A stretch of 64,000 bases of DNA from Cryptomeria japonica (Eukaryota; Streptophyta; Pinopsida; Cupressales; Cupressaceae), in assembly GCF_030272615.1 (NCBI RefSeq), contig NC_081409.1, forward strand, positions 612,916,755-612,980,754. Reading direction: 5' to 3'. Position numbers and translations under genes: made by a program. The notes under the pieces are model-generated. The model was given only the letters and a program-made list of their open reading frames with translations. It was not told the origin of the DNA and made no database searches. Positions 34,617 through 45,688 of this stretch are shown here, piece by piece (position 1 is the stretch's first letter; each line of letters starts with the position of its first letter).

Positions 34617-35599
34617 ATGGTCACAACTCGATCCCAAAAGAAGAAGATGGTTGAACAAAAGTATGGCATGTTGGATATTAGTGTCCTATATCAAGATCCT
34701 ACACAAGATCCTACGCAAAGCGTGCAACCTGACATCCAAGATCCCCAACCACAAGGGGACCCTAACATGGTGGATCAAGATGATCTCTCCCCAGAAGTGT
34801 GAACATTCCTAGAAGACTCTTACAATCAAGAAATGATGGAGAAATTCATTCAACATAGTCCTAGTGGTCTTCTAAAGACTCTTATTGAAAATGGAGCTTG
34901 CCTTCCCCTTGATTTTGATAGATCCATCCTCGATCAACAACCACAAGGAGACTTTGCTCCTTCTCACATAGTTACACCTATTCTTCAACCTCAATCAATC
35001 GTGCCCTTGCCTATCATTCAACTCCAATGAATAGCACCCGCAGTATTCATACCTATGGTTTCCATCCCACCTTCCTCCTTCCTAACATCCATGAAAATAT
35101 CCAACCCGATCACATCTATTCTACAACATGCTTCCATGCCATCTTCTTCTACCCGACCACATGTCTCTATTCCACAATCCTCCATTCCTCTCAACAATGT
35201 TTCCAATTTCATCCATGCTTCGCTTCCTCCCATCACAACAATTTGCAGGTCACAACCAATTGTCACTCAAGTCCTCGTTACATCGGTCATCACATCTCAC
35301 ATTCCCGCTTCTTCTTCATATCAATATATTAGTAGTTGTGGTACACCTTCCATGACTCATCCGATACTAGGGGTAAACACAATCCATCATGTCCAAAATC
35401 CACAATAGGATATCATCAAGGAAATCCAGGAAATGAAAAACATCATCAAAAAAATGAAGGAATGGACTAACAAGAGAAAACCTTATTCATTTGAGGAATT
35501 TATTCCTTGTCATTATGATCCGTCGATATCAGTTGCACCTTACCCACCAGGGTTTGAGATGCTTAAGTTCACGAAGTATGAGGGCCAAGGGGACCCTCA
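34617..35599 (+). pseudogene. Element F gag, N-terminal part
   Basis: Gag begins at ATG 34617 with MVTTRSQKKKMVEQKYGMLD, a start often seen in plant gypsy gags, and is Gln/Pro/Asp-rich (DPTQDPTQ, PQGDPNMVDQDD). A stop at 34800 and several frameshifts follow. The core start is readable at 35433-35599 (WTNKRKPYSFEEFIP ... YPPGFEMLKFTKYEGQGDPH) and breaks at the left end of the hAT insertion. It resumes at 49132 with RDHVREFHMLCQEV, offset by a small indel. Confidence 0.8.
35592..35599. repeat. Candidate hAT target duplication (left)
   Basis: GACCCTCA here against GTCACTCT at 49124-49131, five of eight positions equal. Eight bases is the hAT duplication length, but the match is weak, as expected only for an old insertion. 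Confidence 0.4.
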
Positions 35600-35613
35600 C
35601 AGGGATAACTTTA
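35600..35613 (+). repeat. hAT left terminal inverted repeat
   Basis: CAGGGATAACTTTA pairs with the right end at 49110-49123. Confidence 0.72.
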
Positions 35614-36086
35614 AGATCAATGGCTGAAGTTTTATTTCGGCCCAATTTTCTGAAGAGAACATAGCTCACCAGAAAGTGCTCGGAATGGAATTGGATTCAA
35701 TAGACACGTATCAAATGTCATGAATCACGATTGATAATTTCGTTCATTTAATATATATCTATTCACTTACGGCAATCCACTCTGTCCCCACAACTTCCAA
35801 TGTGATACTTTCTAATTTGGTATTGGTTCATAGCTGTTTCCATTTTCGCACAATAGTGCATTTATAGGAAAGATTTGCAGAGATACGAAAGATTTAAAAA
35901 AAATTATAGCAGTTAATATGGTTAAAGAAGTAATTATTACAATCAAGAGCTTCAACAATTTATATACGATCTCTGCTTCTTTCATCTTCAATTAGCCTTT
36001 GCCATTTGGTAGATAAATCGTCGGAGCTCACGATATTTTAGGTTTATAGGCTCAGGTTGTTTAATTTGTTAATCTATTTTCTCAAG

Positions 36087-36735
36087 ATGGACACTCCCAT
36101 CCGCTTGAGAAGCATTTCTATAGAGGACCAAAGGGCCTTTCTAGGCTCTGTTAGAGATCCAACCCTCCAACCAGTCTACAAGGAGGTTGGGTCATTCACC
36201 AATGAGGCTGTGCGGATGGTGCTGGGCAGAGAATTTCTGCGAAACAAAAATAGGTATTGTGTTAACATGGACATTACATCCCGCTTCTTAGCGTCTCTTC
36301 TGGACATGGGAGGAGACAAGGTGGATATGCTGATGCTGTTGAGGAAGATTTTTAAGGAAGACTTCCTCAAAGATGAAATTACTCTTGTTGTCCTTGCAGA
36401 AGTAGGGGTGGGGATCCCTTGGGCAAGTGAATTATCCAAGCTTCTCCTCCCTGACCAAATAGTGCCAGTGGCTAGGCAGCCGTTTCTCCTAAACCTGAAT
36501 GCAGAGCAGTTGACGCATCACAGGAAACAGGTGCGAATTGGCAGGGACTTCCTCCAGAAATGGTTCCTCCTGGATGACTTTCCAAACTACGTGTGGATTG
36601 AAGAATTCTCTTAGCTTATGCTGTCTGAAGAATTCTACATGGAAGGAGGGCCAGATTCTAAGGGCAAAATTGTAAACAATTCCACTACCTATGCTCTAGC
36701 CCCGCTCCCCTGTAGTTTTTTTTTCCTATGTCCTT
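36087..36735 (+). pseudogene. Unknown cargo ORF in hAT (about 215 codons)
   Basis: Starts at ATG 36087 (MDTPIRLRSISIEDQRAFLG). An upstream ATG at 36057 is in frame but looks non-coding. The frame is open to a TAG at 36612 and reads on afterwards with plausible protein (LMLSEEFYMEGGPDSKGKIV) to about 36735, so that stop may be a mutation. The protein is mixed alpha-helical in composition, with Leu/Val-rich segments such as VDMLMLLRKIFKEDFL and RDFLQKWFLLDDFPNYVWIE. There is no signal peptide, membrane segment or motif I recognise. It is more GC-rich than its surroundings, like the convergent frame at 37305-38018, which suggests that both came from one source. It may be a captured host gene fragment or a transposon accessory gene. 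Confidence 0.5.
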
Positions 36736-36739
36736 GAAC

Positions 36740-37300
36740 CCTAATAGGCTGAGTGCCAATGGCTCACTCATTTTGGCTTTTAAGTTTTTGGGGGACTCAA
36801 GTCTTAGACGAAAAAAATGTAAATTTCAAAAGCATAAATATTAATGATAATTTTTCAAATTCCAGTTTGTTTCAGTTTGCCTCTTACAGTCTTATGGATA
36901 TAAAAATGCTTTCTATAATTCTATTTCATTTTTATTAATTAATTTCTTTCAAATGCTTTTTGTATATGAGCTACGTTATTTCAATTATTTGTTAAACAAT
37001 GGAAATAAATTTAATACTGTGATCTTTTTTATGTAATTCAATTCATTCCATTAATTATTTGTACATTGATTATGGTTGATTATAATTTTATAAATATATA
37101 CTATATAGTCATTCAAAACACAAAATTTTAAAAGTTTCAAAATACAAAAGTTTATCGGTAAATGTTTTTTCATTCTCTTAATTCAAAAGTTTCAAGATAC
37201 AAAATTTGTAGACATTCATGCATAAACGCAGACAAAGAGAAAACCATACTGCCCACAACTTATAGCAAGCAGACAAAAAAACTAGTTCATTGCCGATAGG
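36740..37300. other. Non-coding spacer between cargo ORFs
   Basis: AT-rich sequence between the two convergent cargo frames. No gene or clear repeat is seen. Confidence 0.5.
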
Positions 37301-37304
37301 CCGC

Positions 37305-38018
37305 TCACTCAATCTCACTATCCCCCTGGGTTGCCTCCTCCCAGTCCCTTCCCTCCTCGGAGGTCGATGCTTTGGCTTTCCCTTTTGCCGCTTCAGCTTT
37401 CATTTTTGGAATGCAGTTTAGGCACCTAAAGTCGGGGTTGGGGTCGCCCTCCAAGCTTGCCAGTAGCTGTATGGCCTTTCCTTCTTCAACCCTATCTCTC
37501 AATTCCCTACCAACCTCCATCCTTTCCACCACATGCAAAGCCTTCAGGACTTCATCCACCCTCGTTAATTTCACAAAGAGTTTCATCGCTTCCCACCCCA
37601 CTCGGGCTTGTTCACGACACTAGTATTTGATTTCATCCTCTGGGCCACGAATAAAAGGAAGCAATTCCTCCTGGTCATCCCCTTCCTTAATTTGAATGCC
37701 AACTCCCATCACCACCCACTCCAAGATTGAATCTAGGTTAATCAAAAAATCCCCATCAATCAATTTGACCAATGTGAGTTTTACCTTTTCCACCTCCGGT
37801 TTGAATTCACAGGCGCATGCCAGAATCAGAGAGTAAACCTCCATGTTAGTTCAATATTGGTGACTGATATGTGCCACCTCCTCCGCAAGCATCAGTCGAG
37901 CTACCGCCCACAACTTCTCCTCCTTAAACCCGAACAGTCCTTGCATTCGTTTATCAGATACTTTGCCCAAAAAGGGCACCAACTTCTTGTCTGTTTGAAG
38001 TGTGAAATTAGCCTCCAT
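37305..38018 (-). pseudogene. Unknown cargo ORF in hAT, two stops (about 237 codons)
   Basis: A single minus-strand frame from ATG 38018 (MEANFTLQTDKKLVPFLGK) to a stop at 37305, interrupted only by TGA at 37851-37853 and TAG at 37620-37622. All three open pieces share the same frame, which argues for a once-coding gene. The middle reads VKLTLVKLIDGDFLINLDSI. The tail is charged and Lys/Ala/Glu-rich (KMKAEAAKGKAKASTSEEG), typical of a disordered acidic C-terminus. CLNC might be half of a metal site but is not enough to call. Function unknown. It faces the 36087-36735 frame, convergent. Confidence 0.55.
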
Positions 38019-38693
38019 GGTCACCTGCAATTTCAAAATCACTTCTTGAAAAAAATGTCTTACAGAAGGTATGATTCTATGAACTACAAATTTGTTCTGC
38101 TTCAAAGCAAAAACTGGTACACATATCAAAAGTTAATAAATTCTGCCTCCGCCTTATAGGCCGAGTAATGAATGTGCATGATAAGGCATTAATGCCATGA
38201 GATCAAGAAAAAGATTTTTTGCCATCCTCCCCTTCCTTCGTTCGTGCGACATGCCGCAGACAACTCCTTCTGCAACAATTAATCGCCACCTTGGCATTTG
38301 TACTTTCCAAATTTGCTCGCCTTAACAGGTTGAGGACCGCAGTTGCACATTTTTAAAAATTAATACACTAAATTTATATTGAACTTATATATATATTTTA
38401 AAACTATTTTTTAAAATTATATATTGTAAACATATTTTCAAAGAATTTTGTTAAACTTTAAATTAATATTTTAGATTTAATATTGAATGTTTTCTTTTTT
38501 ATATTAAACTTTTACCTTTCAAATTGTATATCAAAATTTATATTTATATTTAGTTATTTGTTTTATTCTAGAAACTAAGTTTCATGTTTTATACTATTTT
38601 TGAATTTCAAAATTTTACAAATAATACTAACATTATATTTAATAGTTATCTCAAACTATTGCACATCTTTAAAATTTAAATGTCTCTTATTAT
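38019..38693. other. AT-rich spacer in hAT
   Basis: Positions 38340-38690 are very A/T-rich (TTTATATT-type). No gene is seen. Confidence 0.5.
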
Positions 38694-39978
38694 GGGACCG
38701 ACGACATCTGACAACACTCAAGTTCTCAACAGGTATCATCGTCCGTCAGATGAGCAAAGATCAATGGCTTAGGGTGGATTTCGGCCCAAATGTGGGTAGT
38801 GAACACATTTGTGAGAACTTCGCTCGGAATTGAACATTTTAAATTTAATTAAATAGAATTAAGTCTATAGTCTATAGACTATAAATCTCTTTTTGGGCGG
38901 AATTTTAAAATGATTAAGTAGACTTTAAAAACAGACCCAAAAAGTGACACGAGTATGGTGACGTGCTAGAAAAATGGTAGAAGTCATGGGACCCACTTCA
39001 TCTGAAAATAGGTACCATCGATCGTTGGATGAACAAAGATCAACGACTAGGGTGGATTTCGACCCGAATGTGGGAAGTGAACACCTTTTTGAGAACTTCA
39101 CTCGGAATTAGACATTTTAAATTTAATTAAATATAATTAAGTCTATAAAGCTTTTTTTCGGGCGGAGGTTTAAAATGATTAAATAGACTAAAAATCAAAA
39201 CCGAAAAGTGACACGAGTATGGTGACGTGCCAGAAAAATGGCAGAAGTCATGGGATCCACTACATCTTAAAATAGGTACCATTGACCGTTGGATGAACAA
39301 AGATCAATGACTTAGGGTGGATTTTGGGGCAAATGTGGGAAATGAACAGATTTCTAAGAACTTTGCCAGGAAAAGTGACACGAGTATGGTGACGTGCCCA
39401 AAAACTAGCAGAAGTCATGGGACCCACGACAACTGACAACAGGTACCATCGTCCATTGGATGAGCAAAGATCAACGACTTAGGGTGGAATTCGGCCCGAA
39501 TGTGGGAAGTGAACACATTTGGGAGAACTTCACCCAGTATTGAAACGTTTTAAATTTAATTAAATATAATTAAGTCTATAAAGCACTTTTTTGGGCGAAA
39601 GTTTAAAATTATTAAACAGACTTAAAAAACAAACCCGTAAAGTCACAACAGGTACCTTGGTCCCTCGTCCGTTGGATGAGCAAAGATCAACGACTTAGGG
39701 TGGATTTCGGCCCGAATGTGGGAAGTGAACACATTTGGGAGAACTTTGCCCAGAATTGAAACATTTTAAATTTAATTAAATATAATTAAGTCTATAAAGC
39801 ACTTTTTTGGGCGGAAGTTTAAAATTATTAAACAGACTTAAAAAACAGACCCGTAAAGTCACAATAGGTACCTTGGTCCCTTGTCCGTTGGATGAGCAAA
39901 GATCAACGGCTTAGGGTGGATTTCGGCCCGAATGTGGGAAGTGAACACATTTGGGAGAAGTTTGCCCGGAATTGAACG
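38694..39978. repeat. Satellite-like tandem array inside hAT
   Basis: Six copies of a unit containing GATGAGCAAAGATCAACGAC, TTAGGGTGGATTTCGGCCCG, AATGTGGGAAGTGAACACAT and TTTAAATTTAATTAAATATA. The AAGATCAA word recurs near 38757, 39048, 39300, 39467, 39684 and 39900. Spacing varies from about 167 to 291 bp and settles at 216-217 bp for the last three, as if the right part were amplified most recently. Some units also carry GTGACACGAGTATGGTGACG. The GC-rich core contrasts with AT-rich linkers. Confidence 0.88.
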
Positions 39979-39990
39979 TATTACATTTAA

Positions 39991-40177
39991 TGTCCTCAGA
40001 ATTTATACTGAAGTAGTGAATGTTTTGTCCTTCGACATCAAATAGTTATTAATAATAATTAATAAAATTACAACATGATTCTTAATGTCCTCAGAATTTA
40101 TATTGAAGTAATGAATGTTTTGTCCTTCGACATCGAATAGTTATTAATAGTAATTAATAAAATTACAACATGATTCT
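39991..40177. repeat. 95-bp tandem duplication
   Basis: Two adjacent copies (39991-40085 and 40086-40177) starting TGTCCTCAGAATTTATA and containing TGTTTTGTCCTTCGACATC, about 95% alike. Confidence 0.9.
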
Positions 40178-40499
40178 AGATATTTTGCCCTTTAGGTTTT
40201 ACTTTTCTACTTTTTAGAGTTTTCAAAATAAGAGACTCATAAATCATAATCATCTTTCATTTCTTGGACAAACCTGTAAATCGAGAGAGATTCAGAAACA
40301 ACTACTAGATTGAGGAATGCAAGTTGCAACAGAGACTGTCTACGCCAATCTAGTGAAATAGAAATTCCAATTTCCGGGTAAAATCTAGAACACCTACATC
40401 CCACCATTTTTGCTTTTGGTAAATCTCATGGTCCAATTTGAGGGTTAGCATTTTCAGGTTTTTATCTAGCATTATTTTGAATTATTAACAATAATAGTG

Positions 40500-43400
40500 A
40501 TGGGGAAAACAGGAAGCAGTAGTTCAACAAGAAGCCAAGTGAAAAACAAAATGTACCTAACTGAACTGGTTAAAACACCAGGTTTCACTGATGAATACCA
40601 TGATATTTATGACCCTGCTATCCATGGTGAAAAGCGTATCATAGATATTATATATACATTGTCTAGTAAGGCGACATATGCATCCAGGGCAAAATTTACT
40701 GTTTCAACCCAATGTTACAAAAAAAACAAATAAAATCGCATCGTGGGATGTTGGATTGGGAAGCATGGTGTTACCTGAAGTATTCCCTTGCCCAGATTTT
40801 GTCATTGTCTGCGCCAAAAATTATGATGAAGATAAAAAATCAATTGTCAATAAAAATACAAAAGAGGAAATTCTATCCATAAACGAGGGAGAATTTGCTC
40901 GTTTGTTGAATCTAGGATTTGAAGCCCAAAACTCAAACGTCCAAATTGACCTTGAAAAGCTGTCAGGGAATTATGAGAGTCTTGATCTAAGTCGTAGAGA
41001 TTCATTTATCAAAGCTCTAATAAAGAGTGGTATTGGTATTGTGTTGGATCAGAATCATAAGCCTCCTCAAGATTCTAACATTTTTGTTCCATGGGTTGGG
41101 GATACTATTTCCTTGTTGTCATTTTGCTTGGGATTGGAAAATGATAGGGAAGTGGGTGCAAGCCTTCTTGAAATGATTTATAATGTCCATTGTGCAGGTT
41201 AGCCAGTAAGATATAATTTTATTGAGCACATTGTAAAATCCATGCAAAAACAATTACTAATGATCAAAAAAGGTTCCTGTAAGACATTTAGGTTCTCATT
41301 CTACTTGTGCTATCTTCTTCTATCCAAGTATCGTGCAATATTCAAGACCAACGAGCTTCAAATTGTGAGCTATAAGATTGATGAGAAGACTGGGAAGAGA
41401 ACAGAGTGTCCAATATATGATTGGACGCCAAAGATAAGGATGCATGATAACAGAAAGAACTACAACCATTTTGTAGACTTCTTTTTGGCACCAATGTATA
41501 ATGAAATTACAAGCACTCTAATGCCTAGGTTGCCTATATCTTGTAGAGATTGCATTCAACTCAGAAGTCAAATAGAATTGGCTGACTGGTTCTTCATGGA
41601 AGAATTCACTGTGTTAAGGTTTGACGGATCGGCAGTAAAACCATACAGACTTCCAATACATGTGACAGAGAGGGTATTTGCATTAGAGTATGTATGACAA
41701 TTGGAGAGCACAGATAGGCACTTCCATGGTCAGCAAAAGAAGAGCATATTTCCTTCCTTGCCTTTCTCATGTGGAGGGTTCACATTTGAGAGAAAAGCAT
41801 TCAATGTGGCACATGATTTTTTGACTTTTTTTAAACTTTGGTGATGAGGGTCTCTGGCAGTATGATCCAATCGGTGTAGTTCAAGCAAGGCTTAAGAAAA
41901 ATGGGAACTCTTCAGTGTTATGTCAACATGAAAGTAAACCATTGCTAGAAAAGCTTAGAAATATGGACTCCTGGGATGAGGTTAAAAAAGAGATGGAGAA
42001 AATTGCAGCTGACAATAACATTTCAACAAAAGAAATTTCATCACAAATTATGGCATTGCAAATGCACACAGAGAGGACAACAGAGGAGGGCTAGGGCATC
42101 CAAAATAGGAGGTCCTACAATTTCTACCTAAAATCTGCTAATCCATCTAACAAATCTATTCCCAAATTAATTCTGCATGAATGTAAAGAGAATTATTTCA
42201 CTCAAACCAAAATAAATGATTTTTGGACTATAAGAAGGAATCTCAGTGAACCAAAGACAAGTGCAGAATTTGAGAGCATCGACGAGGATGCAAAGTTTAG
42301 CAAATTGTGGGATATGGAGCATGGTAGGACTAAAGATGATGATGAGCATGAGGTTGCCATTAAGCCCCCTCCAACAACTACTATAGTCCCAAAAATATAA
42401 GGTGGAGTCAGTGAGTCCGTGAAAGAAAAATATAGCAAATGGGCAAACCTTGTGGAAAAAAAGGGTTTTGAAGGTGGTGGTCTAGGTGCCAGAGGAGAGG
42501 GCATTTGGTATCCACTTTAGGTAAAACTTCCATCACAGTTAAAATCAAAAGGTCATTTTAAACCAGTCATTGGACTTGATTCTTCAGATTCATCACAGAT
42601 AGGTACTACTCCTTACCCTCAAGGTCCACCTACATTTGTTTCAGGTTCAAATCCACAACCACCACCACATCATGGTATTCCCATTGGTGGTGAATCAAGT
42701 GCCACTGCCACTAGTGGGGAATATGGGGATTGTATTCCTATTATTGTTCAGTCAAGTGCCACTGTGATTGGTGGGGTTGGCATGGGTACTACTACTGATA
42801 CTAGTTGTCTTGGTGTTCGACAAGGGAAACAACAAAATATCTCTCGCAAGAGGCCACTAGAGGTAGATACTCAATCTCATACTATTGAGAATCCTATATA
42901 GAGTGCCACTAACACTAGAAATCAATCGTTTGCAGCTTCATATCACACACCTCAAAAGACTATGAAAACTACACATGAAAGTATCAGTGGGAGTGGGACA
43001 ACATCAAGAACTATTGTTGGTAATCCTGGTCAAGCATAGTTTTAAAACCACAGGAATAAGTGGAATTGGAGCCTATGGTATTCCTATGTCACCTTTCAAA
43101 CATTCAATTGCTTCAGCAAGCCCAGATTTTCAATTTCATGATTACTATGAAAAATATGAACACACAACAAAAGCAAATAAAGAAAGCATTTCATAGGGTT
43201 TCCGTGTCTGAAGTTGTAAATGAACAACCTGCAAGGAACATGGTATTTCCAACATATGACCCACATAAAGATATGATGGAGTTCATGGTTGTTATGCCTT
43301 CAGGCCCATCTAAAGATAAAAATCCACCACATAATCAGATAGATCCCTCTCAATTTCAAGTTAGCACCCTCCAAATGGATTTTTCCAAAGTACATAATGT

Positions 43401-44577
43401 GGACAAAATTAGTGTGTCAAAAAGGACTAACGAAGTGGTCTACACTTCACTGCTAAAGGTGGAGAGAGAAAATAATAAACTGGAGAAACAAATAGAAAAG
43501 TTACAAGCAAACGTGGAAAATGAAAAAATCAAGGAGGAAAGCAACAGATAGCAAGTGCAATGATTTATAGAAAATGATAAAAAATTCGGGCTCTGCAGTA
43601 GAAATTGCAGAGCAGGAGAAGAAGGATGCAGAATTGATGGACCTGACAGAAAAACTGGCTAAAAGCAGTAAAAAATTGTTAAGGAAAAAGCTAGTTTTCA
43701 AAAATTATACAAAAGTTATGAGTCTGCTGCCACCGAAATGAAAAAATTATAGGACTTATTGGATCATGGGAAGGAAAAAGAAAAACATTTGCAAGACGAA
43801 GTAGAGGAAGAAAGAAAAAATGTGCACAAATGAAAGAAGACCTACACAATGAAAATGATAAAATAAAAACTTTGAAGGATAGATTGAAAGATAATATGAA
43901 AAATACAATGAATTATATACAAGAAAACATTTGGTGGCAAATAATGCAGAGGAGTGAGAAGTTGTGTGAATGGTTTCAACTGACTGAAAGTATGAGACTA
44001 ATTTTTATAAAAATCAAAGGGCATTATGAGAAGAGCACACATGTTTATTCAAAAGAGGATATGGAAAAAAAGATTCTGAAAGTAGTCTACAGTTCCAGTG
44101 ACAGCTACTTGTAATCCAAGGGAATTAAGAGTTGCATTAATGCCACAAGTTAAGACATCATCTATCATTCAAAAATGCCAGAAGCTAAGGGAAACAACAT
44201 AAGTTATGGAAAGTTGTGGAAAAAAGATATTGAAGCTGCAAGAAAAGAAAAATAATTTGATTAAACTTGGTTTGCCTAAGTCTATTGACACATCAAATAA
44301 ATTCATTGGAGAAGAAGCTTACAAAAAAAACATGGAGATAAAAATGAAGTTTGATTTAGACTTGCTTCCAAAGAACACAACTCCCAAAAGCTTTCTGGAA
44401 TTCATCCAACCATTTACAACTCTAAATTCGGTATTGGATGAAATAGTGAAGTCAAGTAAATCTTCTAAATATGGAATGTTGACAAAGTTGGAGTTGACTT
44501 TCCATAGTTTACAGAATATTGACCTTCCATCAGATGAAGAGTGGAGCACCCTACAAAAACTGGCACAAAATTATTAA
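40500..44577 (+). pseudogene. Long decayed unknown gene with coiled-coil, hAT cargo
   Basis: Starts at ATG 40500 (MGKTGSSSSTRSQVKNKMYL); an ATG at 40497 is one codon upstream. Coding-quality protein runs for about 4 kb but shifts frame several times: near 40720-40733 in an A-run, near 41835, near 43195, and again after 43551. There are in-frame TAGs near 41200 and elsewhere. The N-terminal third is globular (LPEVFPCPDFVIVCAKN; FIKALIKSGIGIVLDQNHKP; ELADWFFMEEFTVLRFDGSA). The middle (about 42560-43030) is Gly/Ser/Thr/Pro-rich and looks disordered. The end is a long charged coiled coil (VERENNKLEKQIEKLQANVE; KKDAELMDLTEKLAKSSKKL). The last open block, 44206-44577, ends LQKLAQNY. I do not recognise the family. 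No intron-like boundaries are obvious, so retro-copy or native transposon cargo are both possible. Confidence 0.55.
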
Positions 44578-44645
44578 GAATCATAGTATGTATTGCACAA
44601 TTTTCTTCTTTTATTTTTAATTTCAAGGTTTTATGTTTTTTCTAT

Positions 44646-44800
44646 TTGCTATTTTGCTAATCCAGCCTATGAATCTATGATGCACTCGCTATTGCTATTT
44701 TGCTAATCTAGCCTATGAATCTATTTTATGAATAGGAAAAAAATAGCACTTGCTATTGCTATTTTGCTAATCCAGCCTATGAATGTATGATGCATAGTGC
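44646..44800. repeat. Short tandem repeat after cargo gene
   Basis: Three imperfect copies of TTGCTATTTTGCTAATCCAG plus CCTATGAATCTATGATGCA, near 44646, 44692 and 44755. Confidence 0.8.
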
Positions 44801-45067
44801 AAAACTTCAGCCAGTAAATTTGTATTCTCAAATTCTCTCTTGCTTTAACATTTATGCATTTCTATATTTCTTATTAGTAGGTTTTAGGCACTGCTATTAT
44901 ATATGTTTAATTTGTCATGGCGTGAATTAATATTTAATTTTGAACTCTATTTTTTGAACAAGAGACATCAAATATGTAGCAGATGTTAAATTGCTAATAC
45001 GGCCTGTGATGGCCATATAAATCTGTGCTGAGTTTGTGATTTTGATGTTCAGTCTTCACATGTTGCA

Positions 45068-45280
45068 AGCTGTTGTTGCTCCCTTGTTTCTATAAAAGGG
45101 AATTTAGGGTCATTTGCAAAGGGTTTTGAAACTTTGTATTCACTTTTGCATGGACATTGGAGAATCACACAGGAGTTGTTGTTGCTCTCTTATTTCTATA
45201 AAAGGGAATCCAGGGTCATTTGCAAAGGGTTCTAAAACTTTGTATTCACTTTTTGCAATTGGCATGGAGAATCACACAGA
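45068..45280. repeat. About 104-bp tandem duplication with TATA motif
   Basis: Two copies of a unit with TTGTTTCTATAAAAGGGAAT, GGGTCATTTGCAAAGGGTT, TTTGTATTCACTTTT and AGAATCACACAG. The TCTATAAAAGGG core looks like a promoter. The reverse complement of GCTCCCTTGTTTCTATAAAA also occurs at 61040-61070 in the LTR of element I. Confidence 0.8.
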
Positions 45281-45688
45281 TTGGTGTATTACTATTGAAT
45301 GAATTGTATCATATGGCTATATTTTGAAAGAATTAATGAAAATCTAAGTTCTCGACATGTGTATTACTATTGAATGAATTTTATCATATGGTTCTGAAAT
45401 GTATCACACAGATTTGAGACTCAAACATGTATAAATAAACAATAAACATCTCTGTATGAATAAACACATTATGTTTTTTTTTTATTATGCTATTTTAAAT
45501 GTAGAAATAGAAAGTTGAAAAATACAATTACAAATCAATATTAAATTCTAATTGTAAAAAGTAATATGCTTTTGTAATATGAATGATGAGATATAGTAAT
45601 AAGATTAATAAATACCAATCTCTTACAGTTGCCATTCATCCTCATAAAATTCAGTGCTTTCTTGATTCTTGTCTGTGGTTTCTTCACT
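45281..45688. other. Spacer downstream of hAT transposase
   Basis: AT-rich and non-coding, between the end of the cargo side and the transposase C-terminus. It may contain the transposase 3' untranslated region. Confidence 0.5.

Noticed and set aside
38694-39978. Array of repeats with spacer-like gaps
   Set aside because: Units are about 170-290 bp and the sequence between cores is itself repeated; this is a tandem satellite, not CRISPR.
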